Assembly (NCBI GenBank): GCA_023381695.1
Contig: JAMCQP010000080.1
Location: 45,418-109,417 of the forward strand
DNA length: 64,000 nt
DNA from: Bacillota bacterium
GTDB lineage: Bacteria > Bacillota > UBA5301 > JAMCQP01
Reading direction: 5' to 3'
In this document: in pieces, positions 7,948 to 17,202 of the stretch
How the letters are laid out: the number at the start of each line of letters is the position of its first letter
Numbering within the stretch: the first letter of the stretch is position 1
The notes under the pieces: generated by a model
What the model saw: only the letters and a program-made list of their open reading frames with translations
Told to the model about the DNA's origin: nothing
Databases searched by the model: none
Made by a program: the position numbers and the translations under genes

Positions 7948-8940
7948 ATGCGCGTTGGAATTGTCGGAGCCGGCACCATGGGTTGGGTTCATGCCCTTTC
8001 CCATAAGGAGGCCGGCCACGAGGTTGTCGCGATCTATGACTTGCGCGCCGAGGCGGCGGAAAAAGCCGCCAGATCAGTGGGGGCGCGAGTCGCCCCGTCA
8101 TTTGAAAGTCTGCTGGTGGATTCCACGATGGAGTTGATCGATGTATGCCTCCCCACTTATCTGCACCGCCGCCATGTGGAAGCCGCCGCCAGAGCAGGAA
8201 AGCACGTTATTTGTGAAAAGCCGATGGCCCTGTCCCTGGACGACGCCCGTGCCATGATTGAGACTTGCCATACCTGCGGTGTGCATTTCTATGTGGCGCA
8301 TGTGCTCCGGTTCTTTTCGGAATATGTGTTGGCCAAAGAACTTGTCGATGCCGGACGTATCGGACGCCCCGGCGTAATCCGGACCATCCGCGGGGGGATC
8401 TTTCCCTCCGCCTGGGAGGACTGGTACGCCAGGACAGAGCTGTCGGGCTCCCTGACGGTGGATATGATCATCCACGATTTTGATTGGTTGCACTGGGTCT
8501 TCGGCGAGGTGGAGCGGGTTTACGCCAAGTCGTTGGTGGGACGAACTCCGAAGCGGCTGGACTACTCCCTGGTGACGCTGCGGTTTATCTCGGGCGCCGT
8601 CGCCCATGTGGAGGGGACCTGGTCCCACACCGGTTTCCGCTACGGTTTCGAGGCCGCGGGCAACGGCGGCATGTTGAGTTTTGACAGCGCCCGGGTCGCC
8701 CCGGTGGTGGTTACCCAGCGCCAGCAGGCTGCCGGCGGCGCCAGTGTAGCCGTCCCTGAAAGCCCGTTAAATGAGAGCCCCTACACCACGGAGCTTCGCC
8801 ACTTTGTGCGCTGCATCGAGCAGGGTGAAGAACCACGGGTGACCGCAGAGGACGCCTACAAGGCGCTGGAGATAAGTTTAGCGGCTATGGAATCCGCCCG
8901 GACAGGGCGTCCCATCCTGTTGAAGAAGGAGGCAAGGTAG
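7948..8940 (+). CDS. Gfo/Idh/MocA family oxidoreductase (first of a pair)
   Basis: A 330-residue NAD(P)-dependent dehydrogenase. The Rossmann motif GAGTMG is at residues 7-12, CEKPMA with the family lysine near 89-94, and the HDFDWLHW segment near 176-183 carries the Asp/His pair expected for proton transfer at the sugar hydroxyl. AAAGGAGG lies about 10 nt before ATG. It is the first gene of a co-directional run of at least six genes: a second Gfo/Idh gene 1 bp downstream, then a Dpp/Opp-type importer. This points to oxidation of an imported sugar or sugar acid. Two paralogues side by side may oxidise and re-reduce different carbons of one substrate. The exact sugar cannot be read. Confidence 0.88.
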   Translation: MRVGIVGAGTMGWVHALSHKEAGHEVVAIYDLRAEAAEKAARSVGARVAPSFESLLVDSTMELIDVCLPTYLHRRHVEAAARAGKHVICEKPMALSLDDARAMIETCHTCGVHFYVAHVLRFFSEYVLAKELVDAGRIGRPGVIRTIRGGIFPSAWEDWYARTELSGSLTVDMIIHDFDWLHWVFGEVERVYAKSLVGRTPKRLDYSLVTLRFISGAVAHVEGTWSHTGFRYGFEAAGNGGMLSFDSARVAPVVVTQRQQAAGGASVAVPESPLNESPYTTELRHFVRCIEQGEEPRVTAEDAYKALEISLAAMESARTGRPILLKKEAR

Positions 8941-8941
8941 C

Positions 8942-9919
8942 GTGGAGATCGCAATTTTAAGCTTTGCCCACCTGCACGCCTGGAATTATGCCCAGCAGGT
9001 GCGCCAGGTCCCGGACACAAGGCTGGCCGCCATCTGGGACGACAACGCGGAACGCGGGTGGCAGGCCGCTCAGGCCAGCGGCTGCCTCTTTGAGCCCGAC
9101 CTTGACAAACTCCTGGCCATGGATATCCAGGCAGTCATCGTGACCGCGGAGAACGTCCGGCATAAAGACCTGGTCCTGAAGGCGGCGGCAGCCGGGAAGC
9201 ACATCCTTTGCGAGAAGCCCATCGCCACCACCGTGTCCGACGCCGAGACCATGATTGCCGCCTGCAGAAAGGCCGGTGTCCAGTTGATGACCGCCTTCCC
9301 GGTGCGTTATTCTCCGCCGGCAATCAGGGCGAAGCAGGCGATTGAGGCCGGCCGGATCGGAGAGGTGCTGGCGATCAAGGGGGCCAACCGGGGAAAGATG
9401 CCCGGCGGCTGGTTCACCGACAAGGCCATGGCGGGCGGCGGCGCGGTGATGGACCACACAGTCCACGTGGTGGACCTGATCCGCTGGTTCCTGAACAAAG
9501 AGATCGTCTCGGTCTATGCCGAGGTCGGTACCCGCTTCCACGAGATTCCCATCGATGACTGCGGTATGTTGACCATGGAACTGGAGGGCGGCGTCTTCGC
9601 GACCCTGGATCCTTCCTGGAGCCGGCCGCCGGTCTACCCGACATGGGGCGATGTGACACTGGAGATCGTGGGCACCGAAGGAACGATCTCGGTGGACGCT
9701 TTTGGCCAGAACATCGACCTTTACAACAACGAAGCGAAGGCGCCCAGCTGGGAAAATTACGCCAGTGTCATGAATGGCGGCCTGGTGGCTGATTTTGTCC
9801 GCTGCTGCACGGAAAACCGGCCGGTCTCGATCACCGGAGAGGACGGTCTGCGGGCCCTGGAGGTGGCGCTTTTAGCCTACGAGTCCGCGGCGAAGGGTGA
9901 AGTTGTGTACCGGAAATGA
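8942..9919 (+). CDS. Gfo/Idh/MocA family oxidoreductase (second of a pair)
   Basis: A 325-residue protein starting at GTG, with the ribosome site GAAGGAGG inside the end of the preceding gene. The N-terminal dinucleotide fold is atypical: SFAHLHAWN replaces a standard glycine-rich GxGxxG loop. LCEKPIA is present, and MDHTVHVVDLIRW supplies the Asp/His pair of the substrate domain. It is translationally linked to the first dehydrogenase. Loss of the glycine loop is known in some members of the superfamily and may change cofactor binding. The substrate is unknown, but the operon context points to a transported carbohydrate. Confidence 0.85.
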   Translation: MEIAILSFAHLHAWNYAQQVRQVPDTRLAAIWDDNAERGWQAAQASGCLFEPDLDKLLAMDIQAVIVTAENVRHKDLVLKAAAAGKHILCEKPIATTVSDAETMIAACRKAGVQLMTAFPVRYSPPAIRAKQAIEAGRIGEVLAIKGANRGKMPGGWFTDKAMAGGGAVMDHTVHVVDLIRWFLNKEIVSVYAEVGTRFHEIPIDDCGMLTMELEGGVFATLDPSWSRPPVYPTWGDVTLEIVGTEGTISVDAFGQNIDLYNNEAKAPSWENYASVMNGGLVADFVRCCTENRPVSITGEDGLRALEVALLAYESAAKGEVVYRK

Positions 9920-9931
9920 GGGTGGGTTATA

Positions 9932-10984
9932 ATGATGGTTACTCTGCAGGCCGGGGTAGTGCTCCAAAAGATCGTGGCGAATTACCTGCTCAGAAAGGTT
10001 TTCAAGGCGCTCTTCACCATCTTTTTTGTTGTTTCGCTGACCTTCTTTCTCATCCGGTTGATGCCAGGAAGCCCGGTGGACATTTACGTAAATCAGCAAA
10101 TCTCCCTGTACGGCATGTCCTATGAAGACGCGATGAGCCAGGCGGCTGCCTTGTTTTCCATCGATCTCAAAGCGCCTGTTTATATTCAGTACCTGGAATA
10201 CATGAGCAACCTGTTAAAGGGGCACATGGGCTACTCATTCCTGAGCACCGGGACACCGGTCATGCAGGTCATCCTCAAATTCCTGCCGTGGACGCTCTTC
10301 AGTGTGGGAGTCTCGCTATTGATCAGCTTCACTATCGGTATCAGCCTGGGCATGATGATGGCGTACCGGCGGGAATCGCTCCTTGATCATCTCCTGACAG
10401 GGTTCGGTTCTGTCCTCAGCTCGATCCCAAACTACCTGGTGGGGATTCTGCTCCTGGTGTTCCTGGGCGTGCAATGGAAGCTACTCCCCATTCACGCCAT
10501 GCGGGGTTCGATGTCGCCGGGTGTTCAGCCCGGTCTCAACCCGGTCTTCATCAAGGACATCTTCTTCCATGCGACTTTGCCCATCCTCACTTACGTACTT
10601 ACCACCATGGGGGGGTGGATGCTTACCATGAAGAGCAGCACGCTAAGCGTTCTGGAGGAGGATTATGTGGCGGTTGCCAGAGCCCGGGGCTTAAAAGATG
10701 GCAGGATTACAACGGCCTATGTGGGCCGGAATGCAGCGCTCCCCCTGTTTACGCAGTTGGCCATTTCGATCGGGTTCATCGTGGGCGGGTCCGCTCTCAT
10801 CGAGATGATCTTCGTCTACCAGGGGATTGGGAAGGTGCTCGTCGACAGCATTGCCCAGCGCGATTACCCGATTATGCAAGGGGTTTTCCTCGTCATCACC
10901 ATGGCGGTGGTCATCGCCAATCTTCTGGCCGACTTGCTCTACAGCAAGTTGGATCCCCGGATTCGCGTCGGTGGAGGTGCATAG
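9932..10984 (+). CDS. Dpp/Opp-type ABC transporter permease (DppB-like)
   Basis: A 350-residue polytopic membrane protein. An N-terminal helix (KALFTIFFVVSLTFFLIRLM) is followed by PGSPVD, the usual DppB/OppB pattern, then a long external loop and five more hydrophobic segments. The cytoplasmic EAA-type loop reads DYVAVARARGLKDGRI and contacts the ATPases. It forms the first half of a heterodimeric permease with the next gene. This transporter family imports peptides, but in clostridia and Thermotoga close relatives import oligosaccharides. The flanking sugar dehydrogenases favour the latter here. Confidence 0.9.
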   Translation: MMVTLQAGVVLQKIVANYLLRKVFKALFTIFFVVSLTFFLIRLMPGSPVDIYVNQQISLYGMSYEDAMSQAAALFSIDLKAPVYIQYLEYMSNLLKGHMGYSFLSTGTPVMQVILKFLPWTLFSVGVSLLISFTIGISLGMMMAYRRESLLDHLLTGFGSVLSSIPNYLVGILLLVFLGVQWKLLPIHAMRGSMSPGVQPGLNPVFIKDIFFHATLPILTYVLTTMGGWMLTMKSSTLSVLEEDYVAVARARGLKDGRITTAYVGRNAALPLFTQLAISIGFIVGGSALIEMIFVYQGIGKVLVDSIAQRDYPIMQGVFLVITMAVVIANLLADLLYSKLDPRIRVGGGA

Positions 10985-10987
10985 ATC

Positions 10988-11842
10988 GTGAGGGATATAG
11001 CCACATTTATTAAGCTGATGGCGCGAAACCGCGTAGGATTCGTGGGTTTGATCGTTCTGATTCTCCTCCTCCTGATGACCTTCGTCGGCCCGTACTTCGT
11101 TCCCCTGGATACGCAGACGAAGATCGACGAAATTTATCAGCCCCCGTCCACGAAGCACATTCTGGGGACGGATCACCAGGGCAGGGATATCTTCTCACAG
11201 ATCGTAAACGGCGGCGGGGAACTGCTCTACGTTGCCTTTTTGACGGCCCTGCTCTCGACTTTTATAGCCGTTACGCTGGGATCGTTGACCGGATTTCTTG
11301 GTGGAAAACTTGACTCGATGGTAATGTGGTTTACCGACATCTGGCTCACACTGCCACGATTTCCGATTCTCCTGGTTCTTGCGGGGTTCGTCAAGCTGAA
11401 CGCGCCGTTTGTGCTGGCGTTGCTGCTTGCCGCGCTGGCCTGGCCGGGCCTGACGCGGGCCGTCCGCTCACAGGTCTTGTCTCTGAAGCAGCGGGATTAT
11501 GTCGAGGCCGCGCTGTCGCTGGCTCTTGGCACCCGGCACATCGTTTTCGCGGAGATTCTTCCCAACATGATGAATTACATCGCCATTTGCTTCACCCTGG
11601 CGATGACGCAGGCCATTTACGACCAGGTCGGCCTGGTGATGCTGGGGCTTGTTCCCTTTGCCAGCAACAACTGGGGAGTCATGATCAATCTGGCCTGGGT
11701 GCGTGGGGCGATCTTCTACAAGGACAGCCTCTGGTATATCCTGTCGCCGATTGCGGTGATTGTGCTGTTCCAGCTCGCGCTGGTGTCGTTGACACGGTCG
11801 CTCGAGGAAGTTTTCAATCCGAGGCTACGGACCGGCCACTAA
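10988..11842 (+). CDS. Dpp/Opp-type ABC transporter permease (DppC-like)
   Basis: A 284-residue membrane protein starting at GTG, 3 bp after the first permease gene. Seen: the N-terminal OppC domain with one helix (FVGLIVLILLLLMTFVGPYF), the family signature LGTDHQGRDIFSQI, and the EAA loop QRDYVEAALSLALGTRHIVF. The family's conserved glycine in the EAA loop is present in altered form (ALSLALG for the usual AARALG). It pairs with the upstream permease to make the channel. Length and topology are normal. Confidence 0.9.
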   Translation: MRDIATFIKLMARNRVGFVGLIVLILLLLMTFVGPYFVPLDTQTKIDEIYQPPSTKHILGTDHQGRDIFSQIVNGGGELLYVAFLTALLSTFIAVTLGSLTGFLGGKLDSMVMWFTDIWLTLPRFPILLVLAGFVKLNAPFVLALLLAALAWPGLTRAVRSQVLSLKQRDYVEAALSLALGTRHIVFAEILPNMMNYIAICFTLAMTQAIYDQVGLVMLGLVPFASNNWGVMINLAWVRGAIFYKDSLWYILSPIAVIVLFQLALVSLTRSLEEVFNPRLRTGH

Positions 11843-11865
11843 GCCGGTTCAAGGAGGGCAAAGGC

Positions 11866-12900
11866 ATGCCGCGTGAACGCGAGCAACTGACGAAATCATG
11901 CGAAATCCTGTCCGTCGAGGATCTCTGGGTGGAATACAGGTCCCCCCGGGGGACGGTAAAGGCCGTGCGAGGAGTCAGTTTTGACCTGCACAAGGAAGAG
12001 ACGCTGGCGCTGATCGGCGAGAGCGGGTCCGGCAAGACGACGCTCGGCATGGCTCTCATCCGCATGACCCCCAAGTCTGGATCGGTGCCCAGGGGGCGGA
12101 TCATCTACAGGCGGGACGGTGAGATGTACGATGTCCTTGGTCTGGACAAAGAAGCGCTGCGCAAGTTTCACTGGCAAGAGTGCGCCATGGTGTTCCAATC
12201 GTCCCTGAATGCCTTCAATCCCGTCCTGCGCATCTGGGACCATTTCCACGACACGGCTAGGGCGCACGGCCGAGTGAGTCAACAGGCTTTGCGGGAGCGC
12301 GCGATGCACCTGTTCAAGCTGGTGCAGCTTGACCCGGAGCGGGTGATCGATGCTTTTCCACACGAGCTGAGCGGCGGCATGAGACAACGTGTCCTGCTCG
12401 CCCTGGGCTTGCTCCTGGATCCACAAATACTCCTCCTGGATGAGCCGACGACGGCACTGGATATCCTGACTCAGCGGACCGTTATCGACCTTTTGAGGAG
12501 GCTTCGGGAGGAATTGGGTTTTTCATTGATCTTTGTATCGCATGATCTCTCACTGGCGGCTGAATTGGCGAACAGGGTGGCCACCATGTACGCCGGTAAG
12601 ATCGTCGAGCTGGGAGACGTCCACGATATCTTTTACAGGCCCCGGCACCCGTACACCCTGGGACTGATCAAGGCGGTTCCCACCGTGACAGGGGCCTTTC
12701 GGGAGCTGGCCTCGATTCCCGGTTCACCGCCGGATCTGGTCGATCTTCCCAGCGGGTGTAAGTTCCAGGAGCGCTGTCCCTTTGCCGATGAGCGATGCCG
12801 CAAGGAGGAACCGGAGCTTGAGGGCATGGGAGCGAATCATTCCGTGGCGTGCTTCAAATGGCGGCAGGTATCTTTGGAAAAGGAGGCGGCCCACGCGTGA
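11866..12900 (+). CDS. Dpp/Opp-type ABC transporter ATP-binding protein (DppD-like)
   Basis: A 344-residue ATPase. The true start is ATG 11866 with AAGGAGGG 9 nt upstream, although the frame is open far to the left. Motifs: GESGSGKTT (Walker A), LSGGMRQRV (signature), LLLDEPTTALD (Walker B) and FVSHDLS (switch His). The C-terminal oligopeptide-transporter extension has a cysteine set (GCKFQERCPFADERC, with a further Cys downstream) that binds an Fe-S cluster in related DppD/OppD proteins. It powers import together with the next gene, which it overlaps by 4 nt. Confidence 0.92.
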   Translation: MPREREQLTKSCEILSVEDLWVEYRSPRGTVKAVRGVSFDLHKEETLALIGESGSGKTTLGMALIRMTPKSGSVPRGRIIYRRDGEMYDVLGLDKEALRKFHWQECAMVFQSSLNAFNPVLRIWDHFHDTARAHGRVSQQALRERAMHLFKLVQLDPERVIDAFPHELSGGMRQRVLLALGLLLDPQILLLDEPTTALDILTQRTVIDLLRRLREELGFSLIFVSHDLSLAAELANRVATMYAGKIVELGDVHDIFYRPRHPYTLGLIKAVPTVTGAFRELASIPGSPPDLVDLPSGCKFQERCPFADERCRKEEPELEGMGANHSVACFKWRQVSLEKEAAHA

Positions 12901-13901
12901 GCAACGCTATCGTACAGTTGGAGCACGTCACCCAGCGATTCGCCTGGCGCGGCAAGGCCGTGCAAGCTGTCAACGACGTTTCGCTGTCCATCGCCGAGGG
13001 GGAGATCGTCTGCCTGGTGGGGGAAAGCGGCTGCGGCAAGACGACCACGGGCAAGATCGTGGCGGGCCTGCTTAAACCGACCGAAGGCCGGGTTGTCTTT
13101 GAAGGGAAAGACGTCTGGGCGATGAGTCCCGAGGAGTTCAAGCATTATCGCCGGGCGGTGCAGATTGTTCACCAGGATCCGTACTCATCCCTCAATCCGG
13201 TGCGCACGATCTACAAGACGCTGAGCGCCCCGCTGCTCCGGCATGGCTTCGCCAGGGATAACCGTGAGGCCCTGGCGAAGATCAGGGAATTGCTGGAAAT
13301 CGTTGGCCTGACTCCGCCCGCCGAGTTCATCAACAAGTATCCTCACCAGTTGAGCGGTGGTCAGCGGCAGCGCGTATCCGTGGCCCGGGCGTTGACGGTA
13401 AACCCCCGGTTCATCGTCGCGGACGAGGCCGTCTCGATGGTTGATGTTTCGATCCGGCTGAGTCTTCTCAATATGCTGACCGGGCTCAAGGAACAGATGG
13501 GCGTGACCTTCCTCTTCATCACGCATGACCTGGCGCTGGCGAAGTACTTCGTCTGGGAAGGCCGGATCGGCGTAATGTACCTTGGACAATTGGTGGAGAT
13601 CTCGCCAACGCCTGACTTGATAGAGCATCCGTCTCATCAGTATACACAGGCACTTCTTTCCGCTATTCCAGAGGCGGATCCCAATCTCACTCGCAATAAG
13701 GAACGGATCAAGCTGCGCAGCCTTGATGTGCCAAGCCTGCTTAACCTGCCGGCAGGGTGCACCTTTCATCCGCGCTGTCCCTCGTACAAAGAGGGGTTGT
13801 GTGACCGGGTTGCACCAGCCCCTCTGGAGGTAACAAAAGAACATTTTGCGGTGTGCCACCTGGCGACGCAGTCCAGGGCGGTCCAAGCCGGTACAATGTA
13901 G
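12897..13901 (+). CDS. Dpp/Opp-type ABC transporter ATP-binding protein (DppF-like)
   Basis: A 334-residue second ATPase of the importer. GTG 12897 overlaps the previous stop (GTGA), and AAAGGAGG lies 9 nt upstream. Motifs: GESGCGKTT, LSGGQRQRV and FITHDLA; the Walker B strand reads FIVADEAVSMVD where most relatives have DEPVSALD, so Pro and Ala after the catalytic Glu are replaced by Ala and Met. The C-terminal cysteine set GCTFHPRCPSYKEGLC is present. DppD and DppF heterodimerise on the two permeases. Confidence 0.92.
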   Translation: MSNAIVQLEHVTQRFAWRGKAVQAVNDVSLSIAEGEIVCLVGESGCGKTTTGKIVAGLLKPTEGRVVFEGKDVWAMSPEEFKHYRRAVQIVHQDPYSSLNPVRTIYKTLSAPLLRHGFARDNREALAKIRELLEIVGLTPPAEFINKYPHQLSGGQRQRVSVARALTVNPRFIVADEAVSMVDVSIRLSLLNMLTGLKEQMGVTFLFITHDLALAKYFVWEGRIGVMYLGQLVEISPTPDLIEHPSHQYTQALLSAIPEADPNLTRNKERIKLRSLDVPSLLNLPAGCTFHPRCPSYKEGLCDRVAPAPLEVTKEHFAVCHLATQSRAVQAGTM

Positions 13902-13937
13902 TTCAATTTCGGGATAAATCCATGGGAGGTGTAGCAC

Positions 13938-14123
13938 ATGGATCCACAGATCGGGAGGTTCGCCTTTCGGATAGCATTTTTCCCCACTTTTGTCGCCGCA
14001 GTCATGCTTCCGTTCCTCGACCGGCGTACGCCGGAGTTTAGCGTGGCGGTTTTCACCGTTGTTGCAGGGCTGATCTTTGTAGGCGTAATCATCTTATTAG
14101 TGCGGCGTTCGAACAGGGTTTGA
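13938..14123 (+). CDS. Small two-helix membrane protein of unknown function
   Basis: A 61-residue protein with a good ribosome site (GGGAGGTG) 7 nt before ATG. Two hydrophobic spans are visible (about residues 11-27 and 36-55), separated by the charged loop LDRRTPEF, and a basic end RRSNRV. It sits inside the importer operon, between the second ATPase gene and the solute-binding protein gene. It may be an accessory subunit or a membrane-quality factor. I do not recognise a family. Confidence 0.6.
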   Translation: MDPQIGRFAFRIAFFPTFVAAVMLPFLDRRTPEFSVAVFTVVAGLIFVGVIILLVRRSNRV

Positions 14124-14284
14124 CTCTAGCGTGTGGGCAAAGCTACAGCTGGCGGCCACCGGTAGCATGTACCAGGAGATAAAGCCCAGTGAAGGGGGGA
14201 TGAAGAGAAAGGCTTGTTTAGGCCGCTCCAGCTCTAATGCCATAACCAGACAAACTGAAATGCAGTCAAAGGAGGAAACCAACA

Positions 14285-16024
14285 ATGAGAATGAGGTGGA
14301 AAGTCATCACGCTTGCAACCGTCCTGATGATCCTGACGGCTCTCGTAATGGGCGCTACCGCTTTAACGGAAAAAGAGTTCCACGGCGCCTGGCCTTATTC
14401 GTTGCCCCCGGCGGGACACTTCAACACTTATGTGCCCAACAACCTGGCGTTGGGTATTTACTGGGATCTCATGGAGCAACCGCTTGCCCTTTACAAGTGG
14501 AGCGATGGCGCCTGGGTGCCGCAGCTTGCCACATCGTGGAAACTCGTTCCCCCGGATAAGTTTGTGGTCAATCTCCGGGGAGGCGTGAAATGGAGCGACG
14601 GAAAGCCGTTCACTTCCGAGGATGTCGTGACAACCTGGGAGATCGGCCGTCTAATGAGCTGGCCTGCGTGGGAGTATTTGAAGGATGTTGAAGCAAACGG
14701 TCCGAACAAGGTTACCTTTCACATCAGCAAACCCGCCAGTGTCGTGGGTCGGTATGCTTTGCGCGCGCAAATTCGCGCTCACTCCGTATACGGTTCGTGG
14801 GCCGGGCGCGTGAAAAAACTTGTAGCCGAGGGCAAGACCAGGGATTCGGACGAGTGGAAGGCTTTGCGCGGGGAGTTTGAGAAGTTTCGTCCGGCGAAGA
14901 TGATCGTGTCCGGCCCTTTCCAGATTGACGCAAACAGCATGACAGAGGCTCAGGTCACGCTCGTCAAGGTTCCGACCGCGTGGAATGCGAACAAGGTGGG
15001 TTTTGACCGCCTGATTATCTATAACGGCGAAACACCGGTAATTACCCCGCTGGTCCTCGCCAGGCAGGTGGATTACGCATCACACGGGTTCCCGCCGGCG
15101 ACTGAGAAGCAATTTGTGGCCGAAGGTATCTGGATTATACGGCCACCTCTCTACACCGGTCCGGCACTGTTCTTCAACCACAGCATTTATCCCCTGAACC
15201 GTAAAGAGGTGCGACAAGCGATAGCTTACGCCGTGAATCGCGAAGAAAACGGGATGATTGCCATGGGCGAATCGGGGCGTGCGGTGAAGTACATGACGGG
15301 CTTCAGCGACAACCTGGTCCCGCTCTGGATGTCGCCTGCCAACGTGAAGAAACTTGAACAGTACGATTACGATCCCGCCAGGGCCGAGAAGATCTTGAAG
15401 GGAATTGGTTTCACCAGGGGTAAAGACGGCATCTGGGCCACCGACAAGGGAGACAAGATGGAATACGAAATAATCGTCCCGGCGGAGTACGCTGACTGGT
15501 CCGCTTCGGCCGAGAATCTGGCCGAACAGCTTACCAGGTTCGGCATTAAGACTGTTGTCCGGGCCGTTACTTACAGCCAGCATCCCATCGACATCGACGC
15601 CGGCCGCTTTCAAATGGCAATTAGCGCTTGGGGCGTGGGACAGCCGCATCCTCACTTCTCCTATACCATTGACCTTTTTATTCATAATTATGTCCAGGCC
15701 GCCGGTCCAGGCATGAATTTCAAGATGGTTCAGGACACCGCTGCCCTGGGGAAGGTGGATCTGGAGAAGTTAGTTGTGGAGTCCGCCGCTGGTTTCGATG
15801 AGCATGAGCAGAAAGGTGACGTGACCCGGATTGCGCTGGCGTTCAACGAGTTGCTGCCAATTGTGCCGCTCTGGGAGCGCTATGGCAATAACCCGGCGCT
15901 CGAGAATGTTCGTGTCGGCGGCTGGCCAGACAAGGACGACCCCATCTACAAAAACAGCGTTTATTCTGATTCATTTACGACACTCATGATTCTCACGGGC
16001 CAGTTGCAGCCCGCAACCCGGTAA
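14285..16024 (+). CDS. Family 5 extracellular solute-binding protein of the Dpp/Opp-type importer
   Basis: A 579-residue secreted receptor. A signal peptide is clear (basic MRMRWK, then a hydrophobic stretch to about residue 27), but no lipobox Cys follows, unlike many Gram-positive receptors, so anchoring is not obvious. The SBP_bac_5 signature region reads WKLVPPDKFVVNLRGGVKWS, then DGKPFTSEDVV; later FNHSIYPLNRKEVRQAIAYA is typical. AAAGGAGG precedes ATG by 9 nt. It is the last gene of the importer operon and delivers the substrate to the two permeases. The size suits oligosaccharides or peptides; context favours oligosaccharides. Confidence 0.9.
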   Translation: MRMRWKVITLATVLMILTALVMGATALTEKEFHGAWPYSLPPAGHFNTYVPNNLALGIYWDLMEQPLALYKWSDGAWVPQLATSWKLVPPDKFVVNLRGGVKWSDGKPFTSEDVVTTWEIGRLMSWPAWEYLKDVEANGPNKVTFHISKPASVVGRYALRAQIRAHSVYGSWAGRVKKLVAEGKTRDSDEWKALRGEFEKFRPAKMIVSGPFQIDANSMTEAQVTLVKVPTAWNANKVGFDRLIIYNGETPVITPLVLARQVDYASHGFPPATEKQFVAEGIWIIRPPLYTGPALFFNHSIYPLNRKEVRQAIAYAVNREENGMIAMGESGRAVKYMTGFSDNLVPLWMSPANVKKLEQYDYDPARAEKILKGIGFTRGKDGIWATDKGDKMEYEIIVPAEYADWSASAENLAEQLTRFGIKTVVRAVTYSQHPIDIDAGRFQMAISAWGVGQPHPHFSYTIDLFIHNYVQAAGPGMNFKMVQDTAALGKVDLEKLVVESAAGFDEHEQKGDVTRIALAFNELLPIVPLWERYGNNPALENVRVGGWPDKDDPIYKNSVYSDSFTTLMILTGQLQPATR

Positions 16025-16084
16025 ATGCGCCAGTTGAAGGTAGCGCTCATCGGATGCGGCCGGGTGTCTTCAGTGCCCCGCTAG
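16025..16084 (+). pseudogene. N-terminal stub of a Gfo/Idh/MocA dehydrogenase
   Basis: Immediately after the receptor stop codon an ATG begins MRQLKVALIGCGRVSSVPR and then a stop. This is the first beta strand and GxGxxS nucleotide loop of a Gfo/Idh oxidoreductase; the rest of the gene is gone. It suggests a third dehydrogenase once followed the importer. Confidence 0.65.
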
Positions 16085-16097
16085 GAGGAAGAGACAA

Positions 16098-17198
16098 TTG
16101 CAGTATCGTGATTTTGGCAACACAGGGGTGCGGGTCTCCGCGCTGGGCTTCGGGGCGATGCGCCTGCCCAGGGATGAGCGGGAGGCCATCAATGTCATCC
16201 GGCGCGCCCTGGACCTGGGGATCAACTACGTGGACACCGCGCCGTACTACATGGACAGCACCAGTGAGGTAACGGTGGGAAAGGCGATCAAGGGTTACCG
16301 CGACCGGATCACCCTTTCCACCAAGAATCCCATCGAGGACGCTTCCGGCGGGAACTGGCGCAAGCGGCTGGAAAATTCGCTGCGCAAGATGGATGTGGAT
16401 TATATCGACTTTTACCACATGTGGGGAATCAACTGGAAGCTCTACCAGGAGAAGATCGATGTGCCCGGCGGGCCCCTGGAGGCCGCCCACCGGGCCAAGG
16501 AAGAGGGGCTCATCCGGCACCTCTCCTTTTCGTTCCATGACGAGCCGGAGAACATGATCAAGCTGGTGGACACCGGGCACTTTGAGAGCGTGCTCTGCCA
16601 GTATAACCTGCTGGACCGGCGCAATGAGCCGTCCATCGAATATGCCCGCCAAAAAGGGCTCGGCGTGGCGATCATGGGGCCGGTGGGCGGCGGCCGCCTC
16701 GGGGCGCCGTCGGAGGCAATCCAGAGCCTTATTCCAGGCGGGGTCAAAAGCTCGGCGGAGATGGCGCTGCGCTTCGTGCTCTCCAACCCCCAGGTGAACG
16801 TGGCGCTTTCCGGGATGGGGAGCGTCCAGATGGTGGAGGAGAACGTGGCCACGGCTTCCCGGGCGGAGCACCTTTCCCAGGAGGAGCGGCGACGGATCGC
16901 GGAGATCATGGAGGAGAACAAGCGCCTGGCGGATCTGTACTGTACTGGCTGCAACTACTGCATGCCCTGCCCCAACGGGGTGAATATCCCGGAGAATTTC
17001 CGCTATATGAACTATTACCGGGTTTACGGCCTCAAGGATTACGCCCGGGAGGCCTACGGCCGGCTCGGCCAGCCGGACAACTTCGTGAAGGGCGAGAAGG
17101 CCGAGTCCTGCCTGGAATGCGGCGAATGCGAGACCAAGTGCCCGCAAAAGCTGCACATCATCGACCAGTTGAAGGAAGTCGCCAGAGTGCTGGGGTGA
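16098..17198 (+). CDS. Aldo/keto reductase with C-terminal 4Fe-4S domain
   Basis: A 366-residue protein starting at TTG with GGAGGAA upstream. The N-terminal AKR barrel starts MQYRDFGNTGVRVSALGFG and contains the catalytic Asp/Tyr region (NYVDTAPYYMDSTSE). The C-terminal 60 residues hold two cysteine clusters, CTGCNYCMPCPNG and CLECGECETKCP, typical of two 4Fe-4S clusters as in ferredoxin-linked AKRs of anaerobes. The typical AKR active-site Lys and His are less clear here (STKNPIEDA and DFYHMWG regions). It probably links sugar oxidation or reduction to ferredoxin. It is the last intact gene of the sugar island. Confidence 0.88.
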   Translation: MQYRDFGNTGVRVSALGFGAMRLPRDEREAINVIRRALDLGINYVDTAPYYMDSTSEVTVGKAIKGYRDRITLSTKNPIEDASGGNWRKRLENSLRKMDVDYIDFYHMWGINWKLYQEKIDVPGGPLEAAHRAKEEGLIRHLSFSFHDEPENMIKLVDTGHFESVLCQYNLLDRRNEPSIEYARQKGLGVAIMGPVGGGRLGAPSEAIQSLIPGGVKSSAEMALRFVLSNPQVNVALSGMGSVQMVEENVATASRAEHLSQEERRRIAEIMEENKRLADLYCTGCNYCMPCPNGVNIPENFRYMNYYRVYGLKDYAREAYGRLGQPDNFVKGEKAESCLECGECETKCPQKLHIIDQLKEVARVLG

Positions 17199-17202
17199 AC
17201 CG

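Noticed and set aside
11326..11865. N-terminal extension of the DppD-like ATPase by 180 residues
   Set aside because: The stretch lies inside the DppC-like gene in another frame; ATG 11866 has a strong ribosome site.
14131..14559. Open frame before the family 5 receptor
   Set aside because: It overlaps the receptor signal peptide in another frame and has no ribosome site or domain.
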